Source: DATIUV01 sp049322755 (lineage in GTDB: Bacteria > Pseudomonadota > Gammaproteobacteria > Burkholderiales > UBA6910). Taken from it: DNA of 64,000 bases. Where the stretch lies: NCBI GenBank assembly GCA_049322755.1, contig JBMOQX010000027.1, positions 1-64,000 on the forward strand, written 5' to 3'. Both the position numbers and the translations under genes were made by a program. Of the stretch, positions 8,501 through 16,347 are shown piece after piece. The notes under the pieces are model-generated. The model was not told the origin of the DNA. It made no database searches and saw only the letters and a list, made by a program, of their open reading frames with translations. The stretch's first letter is position 1. Each line of letters begins with the position of its first letter.

Positions 8501-10072
8501 ATGAACCTGGTGGAAGTGCTGCTGCGGCAGGTCCGCGAGCGGCCCGACGCACCGGCGATCATCGAGGGCCCGGCGGACGATTCGCGCACGCTCACCTTCG
8601 GCGACCTGGAGCGGGAGACGGCGCGGGTCGCCGGCCTGCTGCGGGCGCGCGGCGTCGGCCGCGGCGACGCGGTGCTGGTGCTGCACCCGATGGCGGCGGC
8701 GCTGTACGTCTTCCTGCTGGCGCTGCTGCGCATCGGCGGCGTGGCCATGTTCCTCGATCCATCGACCACCGGTAAGGAGCACGTAGCGCGCTGCTGCCGC
8801 CGCCGCGCGCCGGCGGCGCTGTTCGCAATCCGGCGCGCCCACTGGCTGCGCTTGACGGTCCCGGCGCTGCGCGCGATCCCGCGCAAGTTCAGCCGGGGCG
8901 GCTGGGTGCCGGGCGCGGTCGATATCGACGCCGGGACGGGCGTCCCGTTCGACCGCGTCGAGCCGGTGGACGCCGGGCATCCCGCGCTCGTCACCTTCAC
9001 CAGCGGCTCCACCGGCGAGCCGAAAGGCGTGGTGCGCTCCCACGGTTTCCTGCTGGCCCAGCACGCGGTGCTGGCAAAGCACCTGCATTACCAAGCCGGC
9101 GAGCGCGACCTGGCGACGCTGCCGGTGTTCGTGCTGGCGAACCTCGCCTCCGGCGTCACCACCGTGATGCCCGACGCCGACCTGCGCCGCGTCGGCGCCA
9201 TCGAGCCGGCGCCGGTGGCGCGCCAGATCGCCGCCACCGGCGCGAGCCGCACCGCCGCGTCGCCGGCGTTCATGGCGCGGCTGTGCGATCACGTCGAGGC
9301 GAGCGGCGCACCGATCACCGAAATGCGCCGGGTCTTCGTCGGCGGCGCGCCGGTGCTCCCGAATTTCCTGGAGCGGGCGCGGCGCTGCTTCCCCAACGCG
9401 GAAGTCACCGCGGTCTACGGCTCCACCGAGGCCGAGCCCATCGCCCACGTCGACGCGTCGCGAATCACGCCGGAGGACATGGATGCCATGCGCGCCGGCA
9501 AGGGCCTGCTCGCCGGCGCGCCGGTGCCGGAGATCGACCTGCGCCTCCTGCGCGCGCGCTGGGGCACGCCGCTGGGGCGGCTGTCGGCGGCGGCGTTCGA
9601 CGCGCTGGCGGTGCGGCCCGGCGAGGTGGGCGAGATCGTGGTGCATGGACGCCACGTGGTGGCGGGGTACCTCGATGGCGTGGGCGACGAGGAGACCAAG
9701 TTCGACGTCGCCGGCGAGCGCTGGCACCGCACGGGAGACCTGGGCCGGCGCGACGGCGACGGACGGCTGTGGCTCATGGGCCGCGCCGGCGCCCGGGTGG
9801 AGGACGCGCGCGGCGTGCTGTACCCGTTCGCGGTGGAGTGCGCCGCGCGGCAGCTGGCCGGCGTGCGCCGTGCCGCGCTGCTGAGCGAGGGCGGCCGCCG
9901 GCTGCTGGCGGTGGAGCCGGCACCGGGCGCTTCGCCCGATGCGGACGCGGTGCGCGCGAGCCTGGCGTGGGCGCAGCTCGACCGCGTGGTGCTCCTGCCG
10001 CGCATCCCCCTCGACGCCCGCCACAACGCCAAGGTGGACTACCCGGCGCTGCGCAGGGCGCTCGGCAGCTAG
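8501..10072 (+). CDS. AMP-forming acyl ligase (ANL superfamily, OleC/FadD-like)
   Basis: This 523-residue adenylate-forming enzyme shows the classical core motifs. They are TSGSTGEPKG at about residues 167-176, YGSTEAEP at about 306, WHRTGDLGRRDGDGRLW near 410 and a C-terminal NAKVDYPALRRAL whose lysine is the adenylation lysine. It would activate a carboxylic acid, most likely a fatty acid, as acyl-AMP and then acyl-CoA. The C-terminal subdomain is short, as in OleC-like beta-lactone synthetases, but no oleA, oleB or oleD is nearby. It is separated from the upstream five genes by the 190-base repeat region, on the same strand, and probably supplies an acyl donor for that block. Confidence 0.82.
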   Translation: MNLVEVLLRQVRERPDAPAIIEGPADDSRTLTFGDLERETARVAGLLRARGVGRGDAVLVLHPMAAALYVFLLALLRIGGVAMFLDPSTTGKEHVARCCRRRAPAALFAIRRAHWLRLTVPALRAIPRKFSRGGWVPGAVDIDAGTGVPFDRVEPVDAGHPALVTFTSGSTGEPKGVVRSHGFLLAQHAVLAKHLHYQAGERDLATLPVFVLANLASGVTTVMPDADLRRVGAIEPAPVARQIAATGASRTAASPAFMARLCDHVEASGAPITEMRRVFVGGAPVLPNFLERARRCFPNAEVTAVYGSTEAEPIAHVDASRITPEDMDAMRAGKGLLAGAPVPEIDLRLLRARWGTPLGRLSAAAFDALAVRPGEVGEIVVHGRHVVAGYLDGVGDEETKFDVAGERWHRTGDLGRRDGDGRLWLMGRAGARVEDARGVLYPFAVECAARQLAGVRRAALLSEGGRRLLAVEPAPGASPDADAVRASLAWAQLDRVVLLPRIPLDARHNAKVDYPALRRALGS

Positions 10073-10203
10073 GGGTTCGTCAAAACGGCCGCGTCACACC
10101 GGCGCAAGCCGGTGGCCGGAACGCCTCGGCATGCCAGCACGGCTACCCTGGATGTCGGCTTCCGCCGGCATGACGACTTTGGAGGGCGACCCGCCGGCGC
10201 GGG
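10073..10203. repeat. REP-like imperfect palindrome between convergent genes
   Basis: The gap holds two arms, starting near CGTCACACCGGCGCAAGCC (about 10090) and ending with CTTCCGCCGGCATGACG (to about 10173), that are nearly reverse complements. This is the pattern of the extragenic palindromes scattered through many proteobacterial genomes. It lies between convergent genes, where it could act as a bidirectional transcription barrier. No gene is visible in it. Confidence 0.7.
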
Positions 10204-10803
10204 TCAGGCCCCCGCCAGCAGCAGCTTGACGTCGTGGACCAGGACGTCCACGTCCTGGGTGTGGCTGACGTAGAGCCGCAGCCGCCCCTGGGGGTCGTAG
10301 ACGTAGGTCTGGGTCGAGTGGTCCACCGAGTAACCCTCCTGGCCCTCCACCCTGGACTTCTGGTACATGACCCGAAAATCCTGCGCCACCTGCTTGATCT
10401 CCTCCGGGGTGCCGGTCAAGCCGACGAAGCCGGGGTCGAACGCGGTGACGTAGCCTTTCAGCACCGCCGGCGTGTCGCGCTCGGGGTCCAGCGAGACGAA
10501 CAGCACCCGCACCTTGCCGGCGTCGGCGCCCAGCTGCTGCAGCGCCAGCTTGGCTCGCGCCAGGGTGGTGGGGCAGACGTCGGGGCAGTGGGTGAAGCCG
10601 AAGAACAGCAGCACCGCCTTGCCCTGGAAATCCGCCAGGCTGCGGCGCGCGCCGTCGTGGTCGGTCAGGGTGAAGCCGCGCGCGAACTCGGCGCCGGTGA
10701 TGTCGCCGGACTTGAACTTGGGCGCCGGCTTGCCGGCGTCGCACCCGGCGAGGGCGAGCGCCAGCGCGAACGTGGCGAGCAGCGCGATGATCGATCGTTG
10801 CAT
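10204..10803 (-). CDS. Sco1/SenC-family copper chaperone lipoprotein
   Basis: This 199-residue protein begins with a lipoprotein signal ending LAGC (Cys21) and has a thioredoxin-like fold. The copper site is visible as THCPDVC (Cys73, Cys77) and a distant His162 in YSVDHSTQTYVYD. Sco proteins deliver copper to, or keep reduced the cysteines of, the CuA site of cytochrome oxidase subunit II in the periplasm. Upstream on the same strand lie a PCu(A)C chaperone and a DUF2946-like gene, the usual partners. No cytochrome oxidase genes are in the window. Confidence 0.94.
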   Translation of the reverse strand: MQRSIIALLATFALALALAGCDAGKPAPKFKSGDITGAEFARGFTLTDHDGARRSLADFQGKAVLLFFGFTHCPDVCPTTLARAKLALQQLGADAGKVRVLFVSLDPERDTPAVLKGYVTAFDPGFVGLTGTPEEIKQVAQDFRVMYQKSRVEGQEGYSVDHSTQTYVYDPQGRLRLYVSHTQDVDVLVHDVKLLLAGA

Positions 10804-10884
10804 GGTTGTCTCCAGTACGCCGGTTGGGATCGCGGGACCGCGCGGCGGGTGGCGGGCGCGCGGCGCCCGCCCCCGCGCTACGGC

Positions 10885-11358
10885 TCAGTGGCCCTTGTGC
10901 GGCATGCCCTGGCCTTCCATGCCGCCCATGGCGCCCAGCGCCTTGACCGGGACCTCCACGGTGACCGCCCCCTGCTTCTCGAAGTTCAGCGTCAGCGGGA
11001 AGCTGGCGCCCTCCCGGAGCGGCGCCTTCAGGCCGATGAGCATCATGTGAAGGCCGCCCGGTTTCAGCTCCACCGTACCGTTGGCGGGGACGTCGATGGC
11101 GGGCACCGGACGCATCCGGGCGACGCCGCCGTCCATGATGTGGGTGTGCAGTTCGACCCGCTCCGAAACCGGCGCGGTGGCCGAGACCAGGCGATCGCCG
11201 CCGGCGCCGGCCTTGAGCACGAGATAGGCCGCGCCGTTCTTGGCCGTGGGCGGCGTGGCGCGGGACCAGGGGTTCTGGACGGCGGCGTCGGCCTGCGCCG
11301 CACCGGCGACGGCGGCGAGCGCCAGAAACGAAAGGCTAGAGGCGAGCTTCTTCAGCAT
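10885..11358 (-). CDS. pccA: PCu(A)C-type periplasmic copper chaperone
   Basis: This 157-residue exported protein has a signal peptide ending around AGAAQA. The copper-binding set is HTHIMDGGVARMR together with PGGLHMML, matching the H(M)x10Mx21HxM pattern of the family. The C-terminus GMEGQGMPHKGH is an additional Met/His-rich tail. PCu(A)C proteins pass Cu(I) to Sco or to the CuA site. The gene lies 81 bases upstream of the sco gene, on the same strand, and forms one copper-delivery operon with it. Confidence 0.92.
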   Translation of the reverse strand: MLKKLASSLSFLALAAVAGAAQADAAVQNPWSRATPPTAKNGAAYLVLKAGAGGDRLVSATAPVSERVELHTHIMDGGVARMRPVPAIDVPANGTVELKPGGLHMMLIGLKAPLREGASFPLTLNFEKQGAVTVEVPVKALGAMGGMEGQGMPHKGH

Positions 11359-11435
11359 TGCGGATGCTCCTGCGAACGGTTTGATGGTGACCGCCGCCGC
11401 AGCTTGCGCGCAGGCGGGGTCGGCGTGGCGGGGGG

Positions 11436-11777
11436 TCAGCCGCGTGCCGGCGGCGCGTGGGCAGGCGGCGTGAGGCCGGAAGGATCGGGGACGAACGCGG
11501 CACCGGGGAGAAGCGGCGCCAGCAGCGCGGAGACGGCGATGCGCAGCNNNNNNNNNNTGGGCCCGTCGGGCACCTGGCCGCCGCCCGAAGCGGCGCCCCC
11601 CGGCAGCACACCGCAGTAGTCCTGCGCGCCTCCCGCCAGCTTGGCGGCGGCGCCGTGGCTGAACGGCGCCGCGCCCAGCGACACGAGCGCCAGCGCGGCG
11701 AGCGCGAGCGCAAGATGTCGGCAGCGGCGGGCGAAGCGATGAAGCATGGGGCCGATCGGTCCGGAACGAGTGCTCAT
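11436..11777 (-). CDS. DUF2946-like exported protein, interrupted by an assembly gap
   Basis: This frame of about 113 codons starts with an Arg-rich segment and a hydrophobic signal-like helix (LALALAALALVSLGAA). It ends in a proline-rich tail. Ten Ns (11548-11557) fall in the middle, right where DUF2946 proteins usually carry a short Cys/His motif, so the diagnostic residues are unreadable and continuity of the frame across the gap is an assumption. Its position 77 bases upstream of PCu(A)C and Sco supports a DUF2946-type copper-linked protein. The start could also be at 11747. Confidence 0.5.
   Translation of the reverse strand: MSTRSGPIGPMLHRFARRCRHLALALAALALVSLGAAPFSHGAAAKLAGGAQDYCGVLPGGAASGGGQVPDGPXXXXLRIAVSALLAPLLPGAAFVPDPSGLTPPAHAPPARG
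11548..11557. other. assembly gap (10 Ns)
   Basis: Ten undetermined bases. Ten is a common placeholder length, so the true distance may differ. The gap marks a scaffold join inside a predicted gene of the copper locus. Confidence 0.99.
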
Positions 11778-11804
11778 TCTACCACCGGGGTCCACCCCAC
11801 CGCG

Positions 11805-11952
11805 TCAGCCGCCCGGCGGCACGCCCTCCACGACGATCATGCGGCTCTCGGCGCTGCGCCCGCGCATGGCCCGGGGCTCGCGGTAGATCTCCGAGGCCCA
11901 CCATGCCTTGGCGCGCGCCATGTCGGGGAACTCCGGCATCACGATGTTCTCC
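11805..11952 (-). pseudogene. C-terminal remnant of a DUF1330 protein
   Basis: The reading frame KENIVMPEFPDMARAKAWW followed by REPRAMRGRSAESRMIVVEG is the C-terminal half of DUF1330 proteins, normally about 95 residues. The N-terminal half is absent. The match begins right at the stop codon of nudC (11954-11956), in a different frame. An AAGGAG sequence about nine bases before the ATG at 11937-11939 could still let a 44-residue peptide be made. The abrupt junction suggests a deletion or recombination that joined nudC to the broken gene. Confidence 0.7.
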
Positions 11953-11953
11953 T

Positions 11954-12919
11954 TCAGGTCCCGGCAACGAGGGATGCGAGCGGGGCGCCGCCGCCGGCGT
12001 CGAACCAGTCCTCGATCAGGCGCCAGGCGATGGACACCCGCGGCGGGAGCTTGAGCACCCCGTCTTTCAGGCCGCCGGCGATGTCGGCGCGCGAGAACCA
12101 GCGCGCATCCTCCAGCTCGTCGCGATCGACGGTGAGCGGCGCGTCGTCGGCGAAGGCGGTGAAGCCCACCATCAGCGAGCCCGGAAACGGCCATGGCTGC
12201 GAGCTGTGGTAGCGCGCGTCGCGCACCACGATGCCGGCTTCCTCCATCACTTCGCGGATCAGGGCCTGCTCCAGGCTCTCGCCGGGCTCGACGAAACCGG
12301 CCAGGGTCGAGTAGAAGCCTTCCGGCCATATGGGCTGGCGGCCCAGCACGCAGCGCTCGCCACTCGCCACCAGCGTGATGATGGCCGGATCGGTGCGCGG
12401 AAACACCGGCTGGCGGCAGGTCTCGGCGACGCAGCGGCGCAGGTGGCCGGCCTCCTCGCTTTCGGTGGGCTGTCCGCAGCGGCCGCAGTAGCGGTGGGTA
12501 CCGTGCCATATCGCCATCGCGCGGGCGTAGGCCAGCACCGAGGCGTCGTCGCGGTCCATCGCCGAGGCGATCTGGCGCAGTTCGCCCCAGGTGCCGTGGC
12601 GGCGCATCGCGTCGCCGGCGGCCGGCGCCTCGGTGCCGAGCGCGAACACGGCGTGACCGTCGCGCTCGCCGAGGAAGGTGAGCGAGTGCGCGTCGCCGGT
12701 GAGCGGCTCGGCCTGCGCCGGCGCCAGCAGCACCGCCTCCATGCCGCCGCGGGTGCGCACCAGCAGTTTGCCCTGCCATACCGGGACGATGCGGCTCTCC
12801 GGTCGCGCCAGGGCGCGGGCGAGCAGACCGGCGTCCTTGCGGCGGTGGGGGGCGCGCGCCAGCCGGCCGCCGGTGAAACCGTTGAGCGACCAGAGCGGCG
12901 AACGGCGTGCGGAATCCAT
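11954..12919 (-). CDS. nudC: NAD(+) diphosphatase / RNA decapping Nudix hydrolase
   Basis: This 321-residue protein has the NudC layout. An N-terminal domain is followed by a four-cysteine zinc ribbon (YCGRCGQP and CAETC). The Nudix box GFVEPGESLEQALIREVMEE comes next, and then the NudC-specific SQPWPFPGSLM. It cleaves NADH/NAD+ to NMN(H) and AMP and removes NAD caps from RNA. The ATG at 12917-12919 gives the family-normal length. It is divergent from pabB, with 96 bases between the start codons, and its 3' end abuts a truncated DUF1330 gene. Confidence 0.96.
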   Translation of the reverse strand: MDSARRSPLWSLNGFTGGRLARAPHRRKDAGLLARALARPESRIVPVWQGKLLVRTRGGMEAVLLAPAQAEPLTGDAHSLTFLGERDGHAVFALGTEAPAAGDAMRRHGTWGELRQIASAMDRDDASVLAYARAMAIWHGTHRYCGRCGQPTESEEAGHLRRCVAETCRQPVFPRTDPAIITLVASGERCVLGRQPIWPEGFYSTLAGFVEPGESLEQALIREVMEEAGIVVRDARYHSSQPWPFPGSLMVGFTAFADDAPLTVDRDELEDARWFSRADIAGGLKDGVLKLPPRVSIAWRLIEDWFDAGGGAPLASLVAGT

Positions 12920-13015
12920 GGCGCGGCCGGGGAAAGCGAAAGCGGCATTATCGCCGAGGCGGCAAGTCGGGTGCGAGCGCGGTGGTATCATGATCGGTCC
13001 GTCCTGCCGCGCGCC

Positions 13016-14404
13016 ATGCTGGTTTCCGCCCACGCCCCGTCCCTCGCCGAACTCGCCTATCCCGGCGACAGCGCCGTCCTGTTCGAAGCGCTGGCCGATC
13101 TGCCGTGGGCGCTGTTCCTCGACAGCGGCGGCCGCGCGCGCTACGACCTCATGGTGGCCGACCCCTCGTCGACGTTGGTGACCCGCGGCGTCGAGACCGA
13201 AATCGCGAGCCGTGACGGCGTGACCCGCTCCGCCGACGATCCGTTCGCGCTGCTGCGCGCGGCGCTGGGGCCGCGCCAGGCGCCGGCGCGCGCGCCGTTC
13301 GCGGGCGGTGCCGTGGGCTATTTCGCCTACGATCTCGGCCGGCGCGTCGAGCGGCTGCCCGCGCGCGCGCGCCGCGGCGACGACTTTCCCGATATGGCCG
13401 TGGGCATTTACGACTGGGCGGTGGTGGTGGATCACCGGGAGCGGCGCGCCTGGCTGGCGGCCGCGAATCGCGACCCGCGCACCGCGCAGGGGTGGGATGC
13501 GCTGGTGGCACGGCTCGGCGCGGCGGGTCCGGCGCGGCGGCGGCGCGCGTTCCGGGTGCGGGGGCCGGTCACGTCGAATTTCACCCGCGCAGATTACTCC
13601 CGGGCGGTGGCGCGCATTCTGGACTACATTCGCGCCGGCGATTGCTACCAGGTCAACCTCGCCCAGCGCTTCCGCGTCGACTGCGAGGGCGACGGCTGGG
13701 ATCTGTACCGCCGGCTGCGCGAGGCGAATCCCGCGCCTTTCGGCGCGTTTCTCGACCTGCCCTGGGGGCAGGTGGCGTCCTCGTCGCCGGAGCGCTTCCT
13801 CGAACTGCGCGGCGGCGTCGCCGAGACGCGGCCGATCAAGGGCACGCGGCCCCGCGCCGCCGATCCCGGGCGCGACGCGCTGCTGCGGCAGGAACTGGCG
13901 ACGAGCGCCAAGGACCGGGCCGAGAACGTGATGATCGTGGATCTGCTGCGCAACGACCTGGGCAAGAGCTGCGCGGTGGGCTCGGTGCGCGTGCCGCGGC
14001 TGTTCGCGGTGGAGTCCTACGCCACCGTGCACCACCTGGTCAGCACGGTGACCGGGAATCTGGCGCCCGGCAGGGACGCGCTCGACCTGCTGCGCGGCTG
14101 TTTCCCCGGCGGCTCCATCACCGGCGCGCCCAAGCTGCGGGCGATGCAGATCATCGAGGAACTGGAGCCGCACCGCCGCGGCGTCTACTGCGGCGCCATT
14201 GGCTACGCCGGCTTCGACGGCGACATGGACCTCAACGTGGCGATCCGCACGCTGACGGTTTCGGCCGGCGAAGCCCGCTTCTATGCCGGCGGCGGCATCG
14301 TTGCCGACTCGAACCCGGACGACGAATACCAGGAGACCCTGGACAAGGCGGCGGCGTTCTTCAGCGCGCTGGCGCTTTGCCGCGACGGCGGGGCGGCGGC
14401 GTGA
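13016..14404 (+). CDS. pabB: aminodeoxychorismate synthase component I
   Basis: This 462-residue protein belongs to the chorismate-binding family that makes 4-amino-4-deoxychorismate for folate. It has FAGGAVGYFAYDLGRRVE in the N-terminal domain, then DYIRAGDCYQVNLAQRF, the PabB-type PIKGTRPRAADP (distinct from the anthranilate synthase PIAGT form), LLRNDLGKSC and FPGGSITGAPK. The C-terminus ends with AFFSALALCRDGG. There is no fused aminotransferase-like PabC domain. The stop codon lies in the first bases of a repeated intergenic sequence (GGCGTGAGTCACC) also found after the old yellow enzyme gene. Confidence 0.95.
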   Translation: MLVSAHAPSLAELAYPGDSAVLFEALADLPWALFLDSGGRARYDLMVADPSSTLVTRGVETEIASRDGVTRSADDPFALLRAALGPRQAPARAPFAGGAVGYFAYDLGRRVERLPARARRGDDFPDMAVGIYDWAVVVDHRERRAWLAAANRDPRTAQGWDALVARLGAAGPARRRRAFRVRGPVTSNFTRADYSRAVARILDYIRAGDCYQVNLAQRFRVDCEGDGWDLYRRLREANPAPFGAFLDLPWGQVASSSPERFLELRGGVAETRPIKGTRPRAADPGRDALLRQELATSAKDRAENVMIVDLLRNDLGKSCAVGSVRVPRLFAVESYATVHHLVSTVTGNLAPGRDALDLLRGCFPGGSITGAPKLRAMQIIEELEPHRRGVYCGAIGYAGFDGDMDLNVAIRTLTVSAGEARFYAGGGIVADSNPDDEYQETLDKAAAFFSALALCRDGGAAA

Positions 14405-14992
14405 GTCACCCGGCGAGGGGCCCCGATCGAAGATCGGGGATCGACGGCCAGACGAATCGCCGCCCGCCGCCGACTCGTCGCGCCCGGCACGGCGATGGGG
14501 TGTCGGAGGCGGCGGCGTGAGTCACCCGGCGAGGGGCCCGGCCCCTCTCTCCCGGCCTCTCCCCCCGAGGGGGAGAGGAGGCTCGCACCTTCCCTCTCCA
14601 GCGCAGAGAAGGGGCGCGGAGAAATGCAAGCGTTCTTCAACGCGGAGCTCGCACCTCCCCTCTCCCGCGGGGAGACGGGGCGGCCGGGCAAGATGTGGCC
14701 CGGCGCGGGCATGCCCGTACTTCCTCCCCTCTCCCCGGGGGAGAGGGGGCGGGGGTGAGGGCATGGGGATCGACGGTCAGAACGCGCCGGGGCGCGCAGC
14801 AGGGTCGCGCTTGCGGGGTGCGGCGGCGCCGGCGTGCGCGGGGGCTGCGGTGGAACCGGCGCTCGACCGCCCGCTCCCGGGTCGCACCTACCCGCTGCGC
14901 GGGCAGGCACTGCTCCGCCGTCCGCGGTCGAATCGCCGCCCGCCGCCGACGCGCGACCGGCGATTTCCCGATGTCCGGACGGAGGCGGCGGC
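14405..14992. repeat. 588-base intergenic region filled with palindromic repeats, no gene
   Basis: Two units share the left edge GGCGTGAGTCACCCGGCGAG (near 14400 and 14516) and the right edge GGAGGCGGCGGCGTGAG (near 14504 and 14981). The first, about 116 bases, contains a perfect hairpin, CCCCGATC (14421-14428) with GATCGGGG (14432-14439). The second, about 470 bases, holds several CTCTCCC-type stems, for example CCTCTCCCCC (14556-14565) with GGGGGAGAGG (14569-14578). The same left edge recurs at 27236. The right edge supplies the ribosome-binding site and GTG start of the next gene. Confidence 0.8.
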
Positions 14993-16306
14993 GTGAGCGG
15001 TGCGCACCGGATCGTGGTGGTCGGCGGCGGCGCCGGCGGGCTGGAGCTGGCCACCCGGCTCGGCGATACCCTGGGGCGGCGACGGCGCGCCGAGGTGATC
15101 CTGGTGGACAAGTCCACCACCCACCTGTGGAAGCCGCTGCTGCATGAGGTGGCGGCCGGCACCATGGACCTGGACGACCACGCGCTGGAATACCTGGCGC
15201 AGGCGCGCTGGCACCATTTCCGCTTCCAGCTGGGCGAGCTCGCCGGACTCGACCGGGCGCGCAAGCGGGTTCGTCTGGCGGCGGTGAACGACGAGGACGG
15301 CAGCGAGCTGATTCCGCCGCGCGCGCTGGAGTACGACACGCTGGTGATCGCGGTGGGCAGCCACACCAATGACTTCGGCACGCCGGGCGCGGCCGAGCAC
15401 GCCATCAGTCTGGACGATCCCGCCGACGCCGAGCGTTTCCGCCGGCGGCTGATCCGCGCCTGCGTGCGCGCCAATTACCAGGCTGCGCCGCTGGCGCCGG
15501 GGCAGCTGGACGTGGCCATCGTCGGCGCCGGCGCCACCGGCGTCGAGCTGGCGGCGGAGCTGCACAACAGCACCCGCGAGCTGGTGGCCTACGGATTCGA
15601 GCGCATCGATCCCGAGCGCGACGTGAAGCTCACGGTGATCGAGGCCGCGGCGCGCGTGCTGCCGGCGCTGCCCGAACGGCTGTCCGAGGCGACCCAGGAG
15701 CTGCTGGAGAAGCTGGGCGTGGCGGTGCTCACCGGCGAGCGCGTGACCGAAGTCGCCGCCGACGGCGTGCACACCGCGGGCGGGCGCTTCATCCCCGCGG
15801 AGCTGACGGTCTGGGCCGCCGGCATCAAGGCCCCGCCGGTGCTGGCGGACCTGGACGGTCTCGAGGTGAACCGCCTGAACCAGCTGATGGTGACCACCGC
15901 GCTGCAGACTACGCGCGACCCGGACGTGTTCGCGATCGGCGACTGCGCCTGCTGCCCATGGACCGGCCGGCAGGGCTGCGTGCCGCCGCGCGCCCAGTCG
16001 GCGCACCAGCAGGCCGCCACCCTGGCGAAGACGCTCAGGCGCCGGCTCGAGGGGCGTCCGCCGCTCGAATACCGCTACCGCGACTTCGGCTCGCTGGTGT
16101 CGCTGGGCGATTACAGCACGGTGGGCAACCTGATGGGCGCGCTGGTGGGCGGCAGCCTCTGGGTCGAGGGACTGTTCGCGCGCTTCATGTACCGCTCGCT
16201 CTACACCATGCATCTCTACGCGCTGCATGGCTTCGTCAAGACCGCGTTCGACACGCTGGCGCGCCTGATCACGCGGCGCACCGAGCCGCGGGTGAAACTG
16301 CACTGA
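14993..16306 (+). CDS. ndh: type II NADH dehydrogenase (NDH-2)
   Basis: This 437-residue FAD protein transfers electrons from NADH to quinone at the inner face of the membrane without pumping protons. Two dinucleotide-binding motifs are visible: VVVGGGAGGLELATRLG at the N-terminus for FAD and VAIVGAGATGVELAAEL in the middle for NADH. A later DVFAIGDCACCPW is the second FAD contact, followed by PPRAQSAHQQA. The C-terminal hydrophobic, amphipathic end (LYTMHLYALHGFVKT) fits membrane association. The GTG at 14993 is favoured because GGAGG lies seven bases upstream; both belong to the end of the repeat region. Confidence 0.93.
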   Translation: MSGAHRIVVVGGGAGGLELATRLGDTLGRRRRAEVILVDKSTTHLWKPLLHEVAAGTMDLDDHALEYLAQARWHHFRFQLGELAGLDRARKRVRLAAVNDEDGSELIPPRALEYDTLVIAVGSHTNDFGTPGAAEHAISLDDPADAERFRRRLIRACVRANYQAAPLAPGQLDVAIVGAGATGVELAAELHNSTRELVAYGFERIDPERDVKLTVIEAAARVLPALPERLSEATQELLEKLGVAVLTGERVTEVAADGVHTAGGRFIPAELTVWAAGIKAPPVLADLDGLEVNRLNQLMVTTALQTTRDPDVFAIGDCACCPWTGRQGCVPPRAQSAHQQAATLAKTLRRRLEGRPPLEYRYRDFGSLVSLGDYSTVGNLMGALVGGSLWVEGLFARFMYRSLYTMHLYALHGFVKTAFDTLARLITRRTEPRVKLH

Positions 16307-16347
16307 GCGCCGCGCCGGCGCTCGCCCACGACAACCACGGAGGATCC

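Noticed and set aside
8501..10072. OleC of a long-chain olefin pathway
   Set aside because: Some C-terminal resemblance, but oleA, oleB and oleD are absent and the neighbours are of a different kind.
14405..14992. CRISPR array
   Set aside because: The repeated CTCTCCC stems are irregularly spaced, of variable length, without uniform spacers, and no cas genes are present.
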